From contig NW_026947501.1 in NCBI RefSeq assembly GCF_034190915.1, forward strand, positions 992,001 to 1,056,000: a DNA stretch of 64,000 nt, written 5' to 3'. Origin of the DNA: Cavia porcellus (taxonomy: Eukaryota; Chordata; Mammalia; Rodentia; Caviidae). The notes under the pieces were generated by a model, which ran no database searches, was not told the DNA's origin, and saw only the letters and a list, made by a program, of their open reading frames with translations. Position 1 is the first letter of the stretch, and each line of letters begins with the position of its first letter. The position numbers and the translations under genes are program-made. Of the stretch, positions 11,286 through 21,615 are shown piece by piece.

Positions 11286-14200
11286 GGTTTATTTTTAGGG
11301 TTAGGGTTAGAGTTTAGCCTTAGGGTTAGTGTTAGGTTTGGGTTAATGTTAGGGTTAGGATTAGAAGTTAGGGGTAGGGGTAGGGTAAGGGTTATGATTA
11401 CGGTTAGGGTTAGGGTTAGGATTAAGCTTAGTGTTAGAGTTAGGTTTAGGTTTAGGGTTAGGGTTAGGGTTAATGATAGGGTTAGAAGTTGGTTTAGTGT
11501 TAAGGTTAGGGTTAGGTTTAGGGTTAGAATTAGGGTTAGGGTTATATTTTAGAGTTAGGGTTAGGGTTAGGGTTAGTGTTATGGTTAGAGGTTAGGGTTA
11601 ATGTTAGGGATAGGTTTATGTTTAGAGGTTGGCGTTAGTTTTAGGTTTAGAGTTGGGTTTAGGGTTAGTGTTAGGGTTAAGCTTAGATGTTATGGTTAAG
11701 GTTATGGTTAGGGTTAGGGTCAAAACTTAGGTTTAGTGTTAGGGTTAGAGTTACGTTTAGGGTTAGGGTTAGTGTTACGGTTAGGTTTAGGTGTTAGGTT
11801 TTAGGGAGAGACTTAGGTTTAGGCTTCAGATTATGGTTAGTGTTAGGGTTGCGATTATATTTAGGGTTAGTGTTAGGGTTAGAGTTATTATTAGGGTTTG
11901 GTTTACTGTTAGTTTTAGGGTTAGATTTAGGGTTAGGGTTAAGGGTTTAGTGTTAGGGATACAATTACGGTTATGTTTAGGTTAAGGGTTAGGGTTAGAG
12001 TTAGGTTTATGTTAGTTTTAGGGTTAAGGTTAGGCTTTCAGTTTAGGCTTAGAATTAGGGTTAGGTTTAGTATTAGGGTTACGGTTATGTTTAGAGTTTA
12101 GCTTTAACTTTATTTTTACAGTTTTGTGTTAGGGTTAGTGTTAGTGTTAGACTTAGAGTTTATGGTTAGGCTTAGTATTTGTGTTATAATTAAATCTTAG
12201 GTATTGGGTTAGGGTGAGGGTTAGCATTAAGGTTAGTGTTAGGGTAAGGGTTAGACGTATGGGTTATGGTTATGGTTATGGTTAGGGTTAGGGTTAGCAA
12301 TCGTGTTAGGTTTAGGGTTAGTGTTTAAGGTTAGGTTTAGGTTTAGGGTGAGGGTTAGAGTTAGCGTTAGGGTTAGGGCTAGATGTTAGCATTAGGGTTA
12401 GGGTTACCATTAGGGTTAGGGTTCGGGTTAGGGTTAGTGTTATGGATGGAGTTTAGGGTTAGGTTTAGGGTTCGAGTTAGGGTTAAGTTTAGGTTTAATT
12501 TTAGGGTTAGGGTTAGGTTTACGGTTAGAGTTATGGGTTAGGATTAAGGTTAAGTTTAAGTTTGGGTTAGGGTTAGGGTGAGGGTTAGGGCTAGGGTTAG
12601 GTTTAGGGTTACTGTTAGGCTTAGAGGTATTGGTTATGGTTAGGTTTAGGGGTAGGGTTCAGTTTAGGATTAGTGTTATGGTAGCTTTAGGGTTAGGGTT
12701 ATGTATTACGGTCAGTGTTAGCGTTAGTTTAACGTGTATGGTAATGGTTAGGGTTAGGGATTAATGCTAGGTTTAGGGGTAGGTTTATGGTTAGGTTAGG
12801 GTTAGGGTTAATGTTTAGGATTATTGTTAGGTTTGTGTTACGGTTAAGGTTAGTGTTAGGATTATGGTTAGGGTTAGGGCTTGAATTAGGTTTAGGGTTA
12901 GGTTTAGTGTTAGATTTAGGGTTAGGTGTTAGGGATAGACTTAGGGTTAGGCTTTGGGTTACGTTTAGGGTTAGGGTTACAATTAGGTTAGGGTTAATGT
13001 GAGGGTTAATGTTTGCATTATATTATGTTTAGTTTTAGGATTAGGGTTAGGGTTAGGTTTAGGAATTAGGTGTTAGGGATAAGGTTGTCGCTAGGGTTAG
13101 GTTTAGTGTTAGGTTAAATTTAGGGTTAGTGTTAGTTTTAGGGTTAGGGTTAGGGTTAGAGGTATGGGTTAGAGTTAGTTTTAGGATTAGGGTTAGCTTT
13201 AGAGTTAGGTTTCGTTTTTGGCTTAGGTTTAGGGTTAGGTTTAGGGTTAAAAGTTAGGTTTAGTGTTAGTTTTAAGGTTTGGGTTAGGGACAGGTTAGTG
13301 TTAGGATTAGGGTTAGAGTTAGATGTTATGGTTAGGATTAGGGTTAGGATTAGGCTTAGGGTTAGCGTTAAGGTTAGAGGTATTTGTTAGGGTTAGGTTT
13401 AAGGTTAGGTTTAGGATTAGGGTTACTGTTACTGTTAGGGATATGGTTAGGGTTAGGTTTAGGGTTAGGGTTAGGTTATGGTTAGGTTTAGGGTTAGCAT
13501 TATGGTTAGGTTTAGGGTTAGTTTGAGGTTTATCGTTAGGGTTAGGGTTAGGGTTAGGGTTAAGTTTAGGGATAGGGTTAGGGTTCGAGTTAGGTTTAGG
13601 TTTAGGGTTAGAAGTTAAGGTTAGGATTAGGGTTAGGATTAGGCTTAGGGTTAGCATTAAGTTTAGAGGTATTTGTTAGGGTTAGGTTTAAGGTTAGGTT
13701 TAGGATTAGGGTTAGTGTTAGTGTTAGGGATAGGGTTAGGGTTAGGTTTAGGGTTAGGGTTAGGGTTATGGTTAGGTTTAGGGTTAGCATTATGGTTAGG
13801 TTTAGGTTTAGTTTGAGGTTTATGGTTAGGGTTAGGGTTAGGATTAGAAGTTAGGGTTAGGGTTAAGTTTAGGGGTAGGGTTAGGGTTAGGGTTAGGTTT
13901 AGGTTTAGGGTTAGAAGTTAAGGTTAGGATTAGAGTTAGGATTAGGGTTAGGGTTAGGTTTAGTGTTAGAGGTATGGGTTAGGGTTAGGTTTAGGGTTAG
14001 GTTTAGAATTAGTGTTAGTGTTAGGCTTAGGGATAGGGTTACAGTTAGGCTTTGGGTTATGGTTAGGGTTAGTGTTATGGTTAGGGTTAGGGTTAGGTTG
14101 AGGTTTAGGGTTAGGGTTAGGGTTAGAAGTTAGGTTTAGTGTAAGGTTAAATGTTAGCGTTAGGGATAGGTTAGTGTTAGGGTTAGGGTTATGGTTAAAG

Positions 14201-14420
14201 TTTAAGATTAGGGTTAGTGTTAGGGTTAGGATTAGGGTTAGAGGTATGTGCCAGCATTACTTTTAGGGGTAAGTTTAGAGATATGTTTAGGGTTATGGCA
14301 GGTTTAGGATTAGGGTTAGGGCTAGGTATTACTGTCAGGGTTAGTGTTAGTTTAATGGGTAGTGTTTGGGTTAGGGTTAGGTTTAGGCTTAGGGTTATAT
14401 TTAGACATAAGCTTTAGGTT
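11286..14420 (+). repeat. Diverged ~3.1-kb higher-order block 4
   Basis: Begins with the block landmarks (AAGCTTAGATGTTATGG at 11679, GGGTTTAGTGTTAGGGATAC near 11944) and ends with a TATTACTGTCAGGG module at 14327 and TAAGCTTTAGG near 14407. The closing module lies 3131 bp after its partner in block 3. The second half is swollen by a local ~290-bp triplication at 13321-14210. No genes. Confidence 0.65.
13321..14210 (+). repeat. Local tandem triplication, ~290-300 bp units
   Basis: Three head-to-tail copies start at about 13321, 13610 and 13913 (spacings 289 and 303 bp). Copies 1 and 2 share AGGATTAGGCTTAGGGTTAG followed by GAGGTATTTGTTAGGG (TATTTG at 13381 and 13670) at high identity. Copy 3 is more diverged and reads GAGGTATGGG at the matching place. 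This is local unequal exchange or replication slippage on top of the larger 3-kb organisation. Confidence 0.75.
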
Positions 14421-17400
14421 TAGGGTTAGTGTTAGGGTTAGCGTTAGGGTTATCATTAGGCTTAGAATTAGAAGTTAGGGCTAGGGGTAGGGTTAATTTC
14501 ATGATTGGTTAGTGTTAGGGTTAGGGCTAGGGTTCCTTTTAGGTGTAAGTGTTAGGTGTTTGGCAGAGGGTTAGGGTTAGGGTTACAGTTAGGTTAGGGT
14601 TAGTTTAGGGTTAGGGTTAGTGGTTAGGTGTTAGGGAGCTGGTTAGGGTTAGGCTTCATGTTACTGTTAGTGTTAGTGTTATGATTAGGTTTAGGTTTAT
14701 GGTTAGCGTTAGGGTTAATATTAAGGTTAGAGTTAGATTTAGGTTTTGTTTAGGGTTAGGTTTAGGCTGAAGGTTAGGGGTTATGTGTTATGGATATGGT
14801 TACGGTTAGGGTTCGGTTTGAGGTTTATGGTTAGGTTTAGGTTTACATATAGTGTTAGGGTTAGGGCTATGTTTTAGGTTTAGGGTTAGGTTTAGGTTTA
14901 GGATTAGGATTAGGCTTATGGGTGGATGTTAGCATAGGGTTTAGTGTTATATTTTTGGTTAGAGTTAGGAATAGGGTTACGGTTAACCTTTGGGTTACGG
15001 TTAGGGTTTTGGTAATGGTTATGGTAAGGGTTAGGTTGAGGTTTAGGATTATGGTTAGGGTTAGGGTTAGGGTTAGGGATGGTGTTATGGATAGGCTTTG
15101 GGTTATATTTAGGGTTAGTGTTAGGTTGAGGTTTAGGTTTAGAATTTTGGTTTAGTGTTAGGTTTAAGGTTAGTGTTAGGGATAGTTTTAGGATTAGGGT
15201 TAGTGTTAGAGTTTAGGGTTAACGTTAGTGTTGTGGTTAGGGTCAGGGTTAGGGTAGGGTAAGAAGTAAGCTTTAGGGTTAGGTTTAGGGGTAGGGTTAG
15301 TTTTAGGGATAGTGTAATGGTAGGTTTAGTTTTAGGGTTTGAGTTAGGTATTACGTTCAGTGTTAGGGTTAGTTTAAGGGGAAGGTTTAGTGTTAGGGTT
15401 TGGGATTAAGTTACTTTACTGTTAGGCTTATTGTTAGTGTTAGGATTAGGGTGTTAGGGCTAGGTTTAGAGTTTAGGATTAGCATTAGGTTTAGTGATAG
15501 TGTAGGTTTAGGGTTAGGTTTGTTGTTAAATTTTAGTGTTAGGGTTACATTTAGGATTAGGCTTATTTTTAGGGTTAGGGTTAGAATTTAGTGTTAGAGT
15601 TAGGTTTAGGGTTAAGGTTACGGTTACGGTTAGGGTTAGGTTTAGGTGTTAAACGTTAGGAAGTGGGTTATGGTTAGGCTTTGGGTTAGGGTTAGGTTTA
15701 GGGTTAGGGGTTATATATCAGGGATAGAGTTAGCATTAGGTTCAGGGTTAGGGTTAGGTTTGGGGTAAGGTTTAAGTTTAGATATAATGTTAGCGTTAGG
15801 GTTAGTGTTATGGTGGTGTTAGGTTTAGGGTTACCTTTAGGGTTAGGGGTATTTCTAGGCTTAATATTGGAATTTAGGGTTAGAGATAGGTTTAAGGTTA
15901 GGGTTACGGTTACGTTTAGGATTAGGGTTAGGTTTAGGTTTAGGTGTTAAGTGTTAGGAAGATGCTTATTGTTATGCTTTATGTTAGGGTTAGTTTTAGG
16001 GTTAGGGGTTAGGTATTAGGGATAGACTTAGCATTAGGGTTAGGGTTGGGGTTAGGGGTCGAGTTAGGTTTAGGGTAAGGTTTAGGATTAGGGATAGTGT
16101 TAATGTTAGTGTTAGGGTTAGGTTTAGGTTAGGGTTAGGTTTATGGTTAGAGTTTAGGGTTAGGGTTAGTTTTAGGGTTAAGGTTAGGGTTAGGATTAGG
16201 TTTAGGATTACAATTTAGTGTTGGTATGGTTAGGATTTGGGTTATATTTAAGGTAATGGTTAGGGCTAGGTTTAGGGTTAGAATTAGGGGTTAGGTGTTA
16301 GGGAGAGGGTTAGGGTTAGGCTTCCCGTTATGGTTAGGTTTTGGGTCATGATTAGGTTCAGGCTTAGGGTTATGGTAAGGGTTAGGGTTAGGGTTAGGGT
16401 TAGATTTAGAGGTAGGGTTAGGGTTACGGTTAGGGGTTAGGTGTTAGCAAAAGGGTTAGGGTTAGTGTTAGAGTTTAGGATTAGGGTTAGGTTTAGGGTT
16501 AGTGTTAGGGTTAAATTTTAGGGTTAGGGTTATGGTTAGGGCTAGGGTTATTTTTGTGTTAGGATTAGAATTTAGAGTTAGAGTTAGGTTTAGGGTTAGG
16601 ATTACGGTTACAGTTAGGGTTAGGTTTAGGGTTAGGTGTTAAGTGTTAGGAAGAGGGTTATGATTAGGCTTCGGGATAGTGTTAGGTTTATGGTTAGGTA
16701 TTAGGTATTAGGGATAGAGTTAGCGTTAGAGTTAGGGTTAGGGTAAGGGATTAATGTCAATGTTAAGGTTAGGGTTAGGGTTAGGGATAGTGTTCGGGTT
16801 AGGGTTAGGGTTAGTTGTTAAGTTTAGGGTTAGGATTACAATTAGTGTTATGGTTAAGTTTAGAGGTTAGTGTTCATGTTAGGGTTCGTGGTAGGGTTAG
16901 GGTTAGGATTAGGGTTAGGGTTAGAATTAGGGTTACTGTTAGTTTCAGGTTTATGTTTAGGTTTAGGGTTATGAGTAGTGTTAGGATTAGAATTTAGGGT
17001 TAGGCTTAGGGTTAGGATAAGTTTTAGGGTTAGGGTTAGGTGTTTGGTGTTAGCGTTAAGGTTAGGGTTATGTTTAGGGTTATGGTTAGAGGTTAGTGTT
17101 ATTTTTAGGGTTAGGGTTTGGGTTAGGGTTATGGTTTGGATTAGAATTAAAGGTTAGGAATAAAGTCAGGGTTAGTAGTTTGGTTTAGTGTTAGTGTTAG
17201 TGTTAGGGTTGGAGTTAGGGTTAGTGATAGAGTTAGAGGTTAGTGTTAAGTTTAGAGTTAGTTTTAGGGTTAAGGTTAGGGTTAGGGTTTGGTTTAGGTT
17301 TAGAGGTGCTGGGTAGGGTTATGGTTATGGTTAGATTTAGGTTTAGGTTCAGGTTTAGGGTAAAGGTTAGTGTTAGAGGTATGGGTTAGGGTTAGGGTTA

Positions 17401-17545
17401 GGGTTCGGGCTAGGTTTAGGGTTATGGTAGGTTTAGGATTAGCGTTAGTGATAGAGGTTAGTGTTGAGGTTAGGGTTGTGTTTAGGGTCAGGGTTACGTT
17501 AGGGTTAGAAATGAGGGTGAGGGTTAGGGTTAAGTGTATGGTTAG
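14421..17545 (+). repeat. Second higher-order series, block P1 (~2.9 kb)
   Basis: Telomere-like hexamers whose landmarks recur about 2.9 kb downstream: AATATTAAGG at 14717, GGTATTAGGGATAGACTTAG at 16012 and GGCTTCCCGTTATGG at 16319. One TATTAC module lies at 15349. The only open frames are Val-Arg and Leu-Gly repeats. Block limits are approximate. Confidence 0.65.
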
Positions 17546-20308
17546 GGTTAGTTTAGGATTAGGGTTAGGGGTTAGATGTTATGGGGAGGATTAGTGTTAG
17601 GTTTCGGGTTACTGTCAGTGGTAGTGTTATGATTAGATTAAGGTTTTGGGTTATGGTTAGGGTTAATATTAAGGTCAGAGTTAGGTTTACGATTAGGTTT
17701 AGGGTTAGGTTTAGGCTTAGGGTTAGGGGTTAGGTGTTAGGGATATGGTTAGGGTTATGGTTAGGTTTACAGTTAGGTTTAGGTTTACCTATAGCGTTAG
17801 TGTTAGAGTTAGAGTTTAGGGTTAGGGTTAGGGTTAGGTTTAGGTTTAGGATTAGGGTTAGGCTTATGGGTAGTGTTTAGTGTTAGGTTTAGAGTTTGAG
17901 TTTGGGGTTAAGGTTATGGTTAGGCTTAGGCTTAGCGTTTATGATTAGGGTTAGTGTTAGGGTTAGGGTTAAAGCTTAGGTTTAGGGTTAGGGTTATGGT
18001 TATGGTTAGGATTAGGGTTATGTATAGAGGTTAGGGTTAGTGTTAGGTTTAGAGTTAGTGTTAGTGTTAGGGTTAGGGTTAGTTTTAGAGTTAGGTTTAG
18101 GTTTAAGGTTAGTGTTAGAGTTAGGATTAGGGTTAGAGTTAGGGTTAGGAATAGGGTTATGATTAGGCTTTTGGTTATGGTTAGGGTTAGGGTTAGGGTG
18201 ATGGTTAGGGTTAGGTTGAGGTTTAGGATTATGGCCAGGGTTAAGGTTAGACATTAGGTTTAGTGTTAGTTTTAAGGTTAGAGATTAGAGTTAGTTTTAG
18301 GTTAAGTATTAGGGTTAGGGTTAGTGTTAGGGTTACTTTTAGGGGTTAGGTGTTAGAGAGAGGCTTAGGTTAGGGCTTCGGATTATGGTTAGTGTTAGGG
18401 TTATGATTAGGTTTAGGGTTAAGGTTAGGGTTAGAGGTTAGGGTTAATGTTAGGGTTGTGGTTAGGGTCAGGGTTAGGGTAGGGTTAGAAGTAAGGTTTA
18501 GCGATAAGTTAAGGGCTAGGGTCAGGGTTAGGGATAGTGTTATGGTAGGTTTAGGGTTATGGTTCGGGTGAGTTGTTACAGTCAGTGTTAGGGTTATTTT
18601 AAGGGGTAGGGTTAGGGCTAGGGTTAGGGATTAATTTTAGATATAGGGTTAGGTTTATGGTTAGTGTTAGTGTTAGGGTTAGTGTTAGGGTTAGGGTTAG
18701 AGTTTAGGATACGGTTAGGTTTAGGGTTAGTGTTAGGGTTAAATTTTAGAGTTAGGGTTACGTTTAGTGTTAGGATTAAAATTAAGGTTAGAGTTAGGTT
18801 TAGGGTTAAGGTTACAGTTATGGTTAGGGTTAGGGTTAGGTTTAGGTTTAGAGGTTAAATGTTAAAGAGGGTTATGGTTAGGCTTCGAGTTTGGTTTAGA
18901 GTTAGTGTTAGGGGTTAGGTATTAGGGATAGACTTAGCGTTAGGGTTAGGGTTGGGGTTAGGGTTAGGTTTAGGGTAAGGTTTAGGTTTAGGGATAGTGT
19001 TAGTGTTTGGGTTATGGTTAGGATTAGTTTTAGGGTTAGAGTTTAGGTTTAGGTTTAGGTTTAGGGTTAACTTTAGGGTTAGGGTTAGGCTTAGGATTAC
19101 AATTTATGGTTCGGGTAGGGTTAGGGTTAGGTTTACATTTAAGGTTAGGGTTATGGCTAGGCTTAGGATTAGAGTTAGGGGTTAAGTGTTAGGGAGAGGG
19201 TTATGGTTAGGCTTCCAGTTATGGTTAGGTTTTTGGTTATGATTAGGTTTAGGCTTAGGGTTATGGTAAGGGTTAGGGTTAGGTTCAGGAATAGGATTAT
19301 ATTTAGAGGTCGGTTTAGGGTTAGGGGTTAGGTGTTAGCGTCAGGGTTAGTGTTAGGGTTAGGGTTAGGTATTACAGTCAGGCTTCGGGTTAGTTTAAGC
19401 GGTAGAGTTTGGGTTAGGGTAAGGGATTAATGTTTGGTTTAGGGTTAGAGTTAATAGTAGACGTTAGGGTTAGTGGTAGGGTTAGCATTATGGTTACGCT
19501 TAGAATTAGTGTTAGTGTTATGCTTAGGGTTAGGTGGTTTGGGTTAGGGACATGTTTAATGTTAGGTTTTGGATTACGGTTAGGGTTAGGGTTACGATTA
19601 GCTTTAGGGTAAGGCTTAGGGTTAGGGTTAATGTTAGGGTTAATTTTAGTGTTAGTTTTAGGGTTAGGTTTAGTATTAGGGCTAGGGGTTACGTGTTAGG
19701 GATAGGGTTAGTGTTAGGGTTAGGTTTAGGTTTAGGGTTAGGGTTAGATATAGTGTTAGGTTTACATTTAGGGTTTGGGGTTAGTGTTAGCGTTAAGGTT
19801 AGGGGTAGTGTTAGGTTTATGGTTACAGTTTAGTTTTATGGTTAGGTTAGTGTTAGGTTTAGGGTTATTGTTAGTGTTAGGCTTAGGGTTGGGTTTAGGG
19901 TTAGGGTTAGGGTTAGGTTTATGATTAGGGTTAGTATTAGATATTAGGTGTTAGGAAGAGGGTTAGGATTAGGCTTTTGGTTAGTATTAGGGTTAGCATT
20001 ACGATTAGGTTTAGTGTTAGGGTTAGGTTTAGGTTTATGGTTAGTTTTAGAGTTAGGGTTAGAGTTAGGGGTTAGGTGTTAGGGATAGTGTTAGGGTTAG
20101 GATTAGGTTTAGGGTTATTGTTAGGGTTAGGGATAGTGTTATGGTTAATGTTAGGGTTAGTGGTTAAGTTTAGGGTTAGGATTATGGTTAGGGTTAGGGT
20201 TAGGGTTAGAGTTATGTTTAGGGTTAGGATTAGGTTTAGATTTAGAGTTAGGGCTAGGGTTAGTTTTAGTTTAGGTTTAGGGTTAGGTTTATGGTTATGG
20301 GTAGTGTT
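17546..20308 (+). repeat. Second higher-order series, block P2
   Basis: Partner of P1. AATATTAAGG is at 17665 (2948 bp after P1), GGTATTAGGGATAGACTTAG at 18918 (2906 bp) and GGCTTCCAGTTATGG at 19210 (2891 bp). Recurrent modules lie at 18574 (TGTTACAGTCAG) and 19370. It continues unbroken up to the SINE target site. Confidence 0.65.
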
Positions 20309-20325
20309 AGAATTAGAATTTAGGG
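20309..20325 (+). repeat. SINE target-site duplication, left copy
   Basis: AGAATTAGAATTTAGGG, 17 bp, is repeated without mismatch at 20425-20441, directly after the A-rich tail. It is itself telomere-like sequence, so it marks the original insertion site. The junction TT/AGAA is one base off the L1 endonuclease consensus TT/AAAA. Confidence 0.92.
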
Positions 20326-20336
20326 GGCTGGGGATT

Positions 20337-20347
20337 TAGCTCAGCGG
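20337..20347 (+). promoter_or_regulatory. Pol III A box of the SINE
   Basis: TAGCTCAGCGG fits the A-box consensus TRGCNNAGYGG at every position. It lies 11 bp inside the element, as expected for a type 2 internal Pol III promoter. Confidence 0.88.
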
Positions 20348-20380
20348 CATAAGCGCCTGCCTTGTAAGCAGGCAGTCATG

Positions 20381-20391
20381 AGTTCGATCCC
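20381..20391 (+). promoter_or_regulatory. Pol III B box of the SINE
   Basis: AGTTCGATCCC fits the B-box core GTTCGANNCC and lies 33 bp after the A box, a normal tRNA-like spacing. The flanking T-stem has mismatches, as in many SINEs, so promoter function may remain while tRNA folding does not. Confidence 0.85.
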
Positions 20392-20424
20392 TAGTACCGA
20401 TAAAAACAAAAAAGACAAAAAAAA

Positions 20425-20441
20425 AGAATTAGAATTTAGGG
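20425..20441 (+). repeat. SINE target-site duplication, right copy
   Basis: AGAATTAGAATTTAGGG, identical to 20309-20325. Telomere-like sequence resumes immediately after it (TTAGGCTTAGGG). The perfect match points to an insertion young enough that neither copy has mutated. Confidence 0.92.
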
Positions 20442-21615
20442 TTAGGCTTAGGGTTAGGATTAGGTTTAGGCTTAGGGTTAGGTGTTAGGTGTTAGCATTA
20501 AGGTTATGGTTAGGGTTAGGGTTATGGTTAGAGGTTAGTGTTAGGCTTGGGGTTAGGGCTATGGTTAAGCTTAGAATTAAAAGTTAGGATTAAGGTTAGA
20601 GTTAGAAGTTTGGTTTAATGTTAGGTCTGGGGTTACAGTTAGAGTTAGGGTTAGAGGTTAGTGTTAGTTTTAGAGTTACGTTTAGGGTTAAGGTTAGGGT
20701 TAGGTTTAGGTTTAGGTTTAGGTTTAGAGGTACAGGTTAGGGTTAGGTTTAGGGTTAGGGTTATGCTTAGGTTTTGGTTAGGTTTAGGTTTAGGGTTAGG
20801 TTTAGGGTTAGTGTTAGAGGTATGAGTTAGTGTTAGGCTTAGGTTTAGGCTTATGGTACGTTTAGGGTTAGGATTAGTGATAGAGGTTAGGTTTAGAGTT
20901 TAGGATTAGGGTTAGATTTATTGTTAGGTTTAGGGTTAGGGTTAGTGTTAGGGTTAGGTTTAGAGTTTAGGATTAGGGTTAGTTTTAGGGTTAGTGTTAG
21001 GTTTAGGATTAGGTTTAGGGTTAAATTTTTGGATTAGGGTTACGTTTAGGTTTAGGGTTATTTTTAGGGTTAGAATTAGAATTTAGTGTTAGAATTAGGC
21101 TTAGCGTTATTGTTACGGTTACTTTTAGGGTGAGGGTTAGGTTAATGTTTAGGTTTAGGTGTTAAGTGTTAGGGAGAGGGTTATGGTTAGGCTGCGCGTT
21201 AGGATCAGTGTTAGTGTTAGGGGTTAGGTATTAGGTTTAGAGTTTGCATTAGGGTTACGGTTATGGTTAGTTTTAGGGTAAGGTTTATGGTTAGGGATAG
21301 TGTTAGGTTTAGGGTTCGGGTTAGTGTTAGGGTTAAGGTTAGGTTTATGGTTAGAGTTTAGTTTTAGTGTTAGGTTTAGTGTTAAGGTAAGGGTTAGGGT
21401 TAGGGTTAGGATTAAAATTTATGATTGGGGTAGGGTTAGTGTTAGGGCTAGGTTAAGGGTTAGTGTTAGAGGTTAGGTGTTAGGAAGAGGGTTAGATTTA
21501 GGCTTCCAGTTACGGTTCGGTTTTGGGTTACGATTAGGTTTAGGCTTAGGGTTATGGTTAGGGTTAGGGTTAGATTTAGTGTTAGGGTTAGATTTAGTGG
21601 TAGGGTTAGGGTTAG
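20442..21615 (+). repeat. Degenerate TTAGGG tract after the SINE
   Basis: Telomere-like hexamers that include another copy of the second-series landmark, GGCTTCCAGTTACGG at 21501, 2291 bp after its partner at 19210. Nothing else is recognisable. Confidence 0.85.

Larger units (their letters stand above)
20326..20424 (+). mobile_element. tRNA-derived SINE, rodent ID/BC1-like
   Basis: A ~99-bp insertion unlike anything else in the window. It starts GGCTGGGGATTTAGCTCAGC, has a tRNA-like body to about 20400 and ends in an A-rich tail (20402-20424, interrupted by C and G). A 6-bp anticodon-type stem pairs 20355-20360 with 20368-20373 around the loop CTTGTAA. The sequence shows an A box, a B box, an A-rich end and flanking duplications, which define a retroposed Pol III SINE. 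From memory, ID elements of rodents begin GGGGNTGGGGATTTAGCTCAG, which fits closely. The anticodon-loop region differs from the classic Ala-tRNA/BC1 form, so it may be a lineage-specific subfamily. Mobilised in trans by L1, as is known for such SINEs. Confidence 0.9.

Noticed and set aside
20330..20400. A functional tRNA-Thr (UGU) gene
   Set aside because: The anticodon arm CCTGC-CTTGTAA-GCAGG is good, but the acceptor ends do not pair, the T-stem has mismatches, and the element has an A-rich tail and target-site duplications. It is a SINE.
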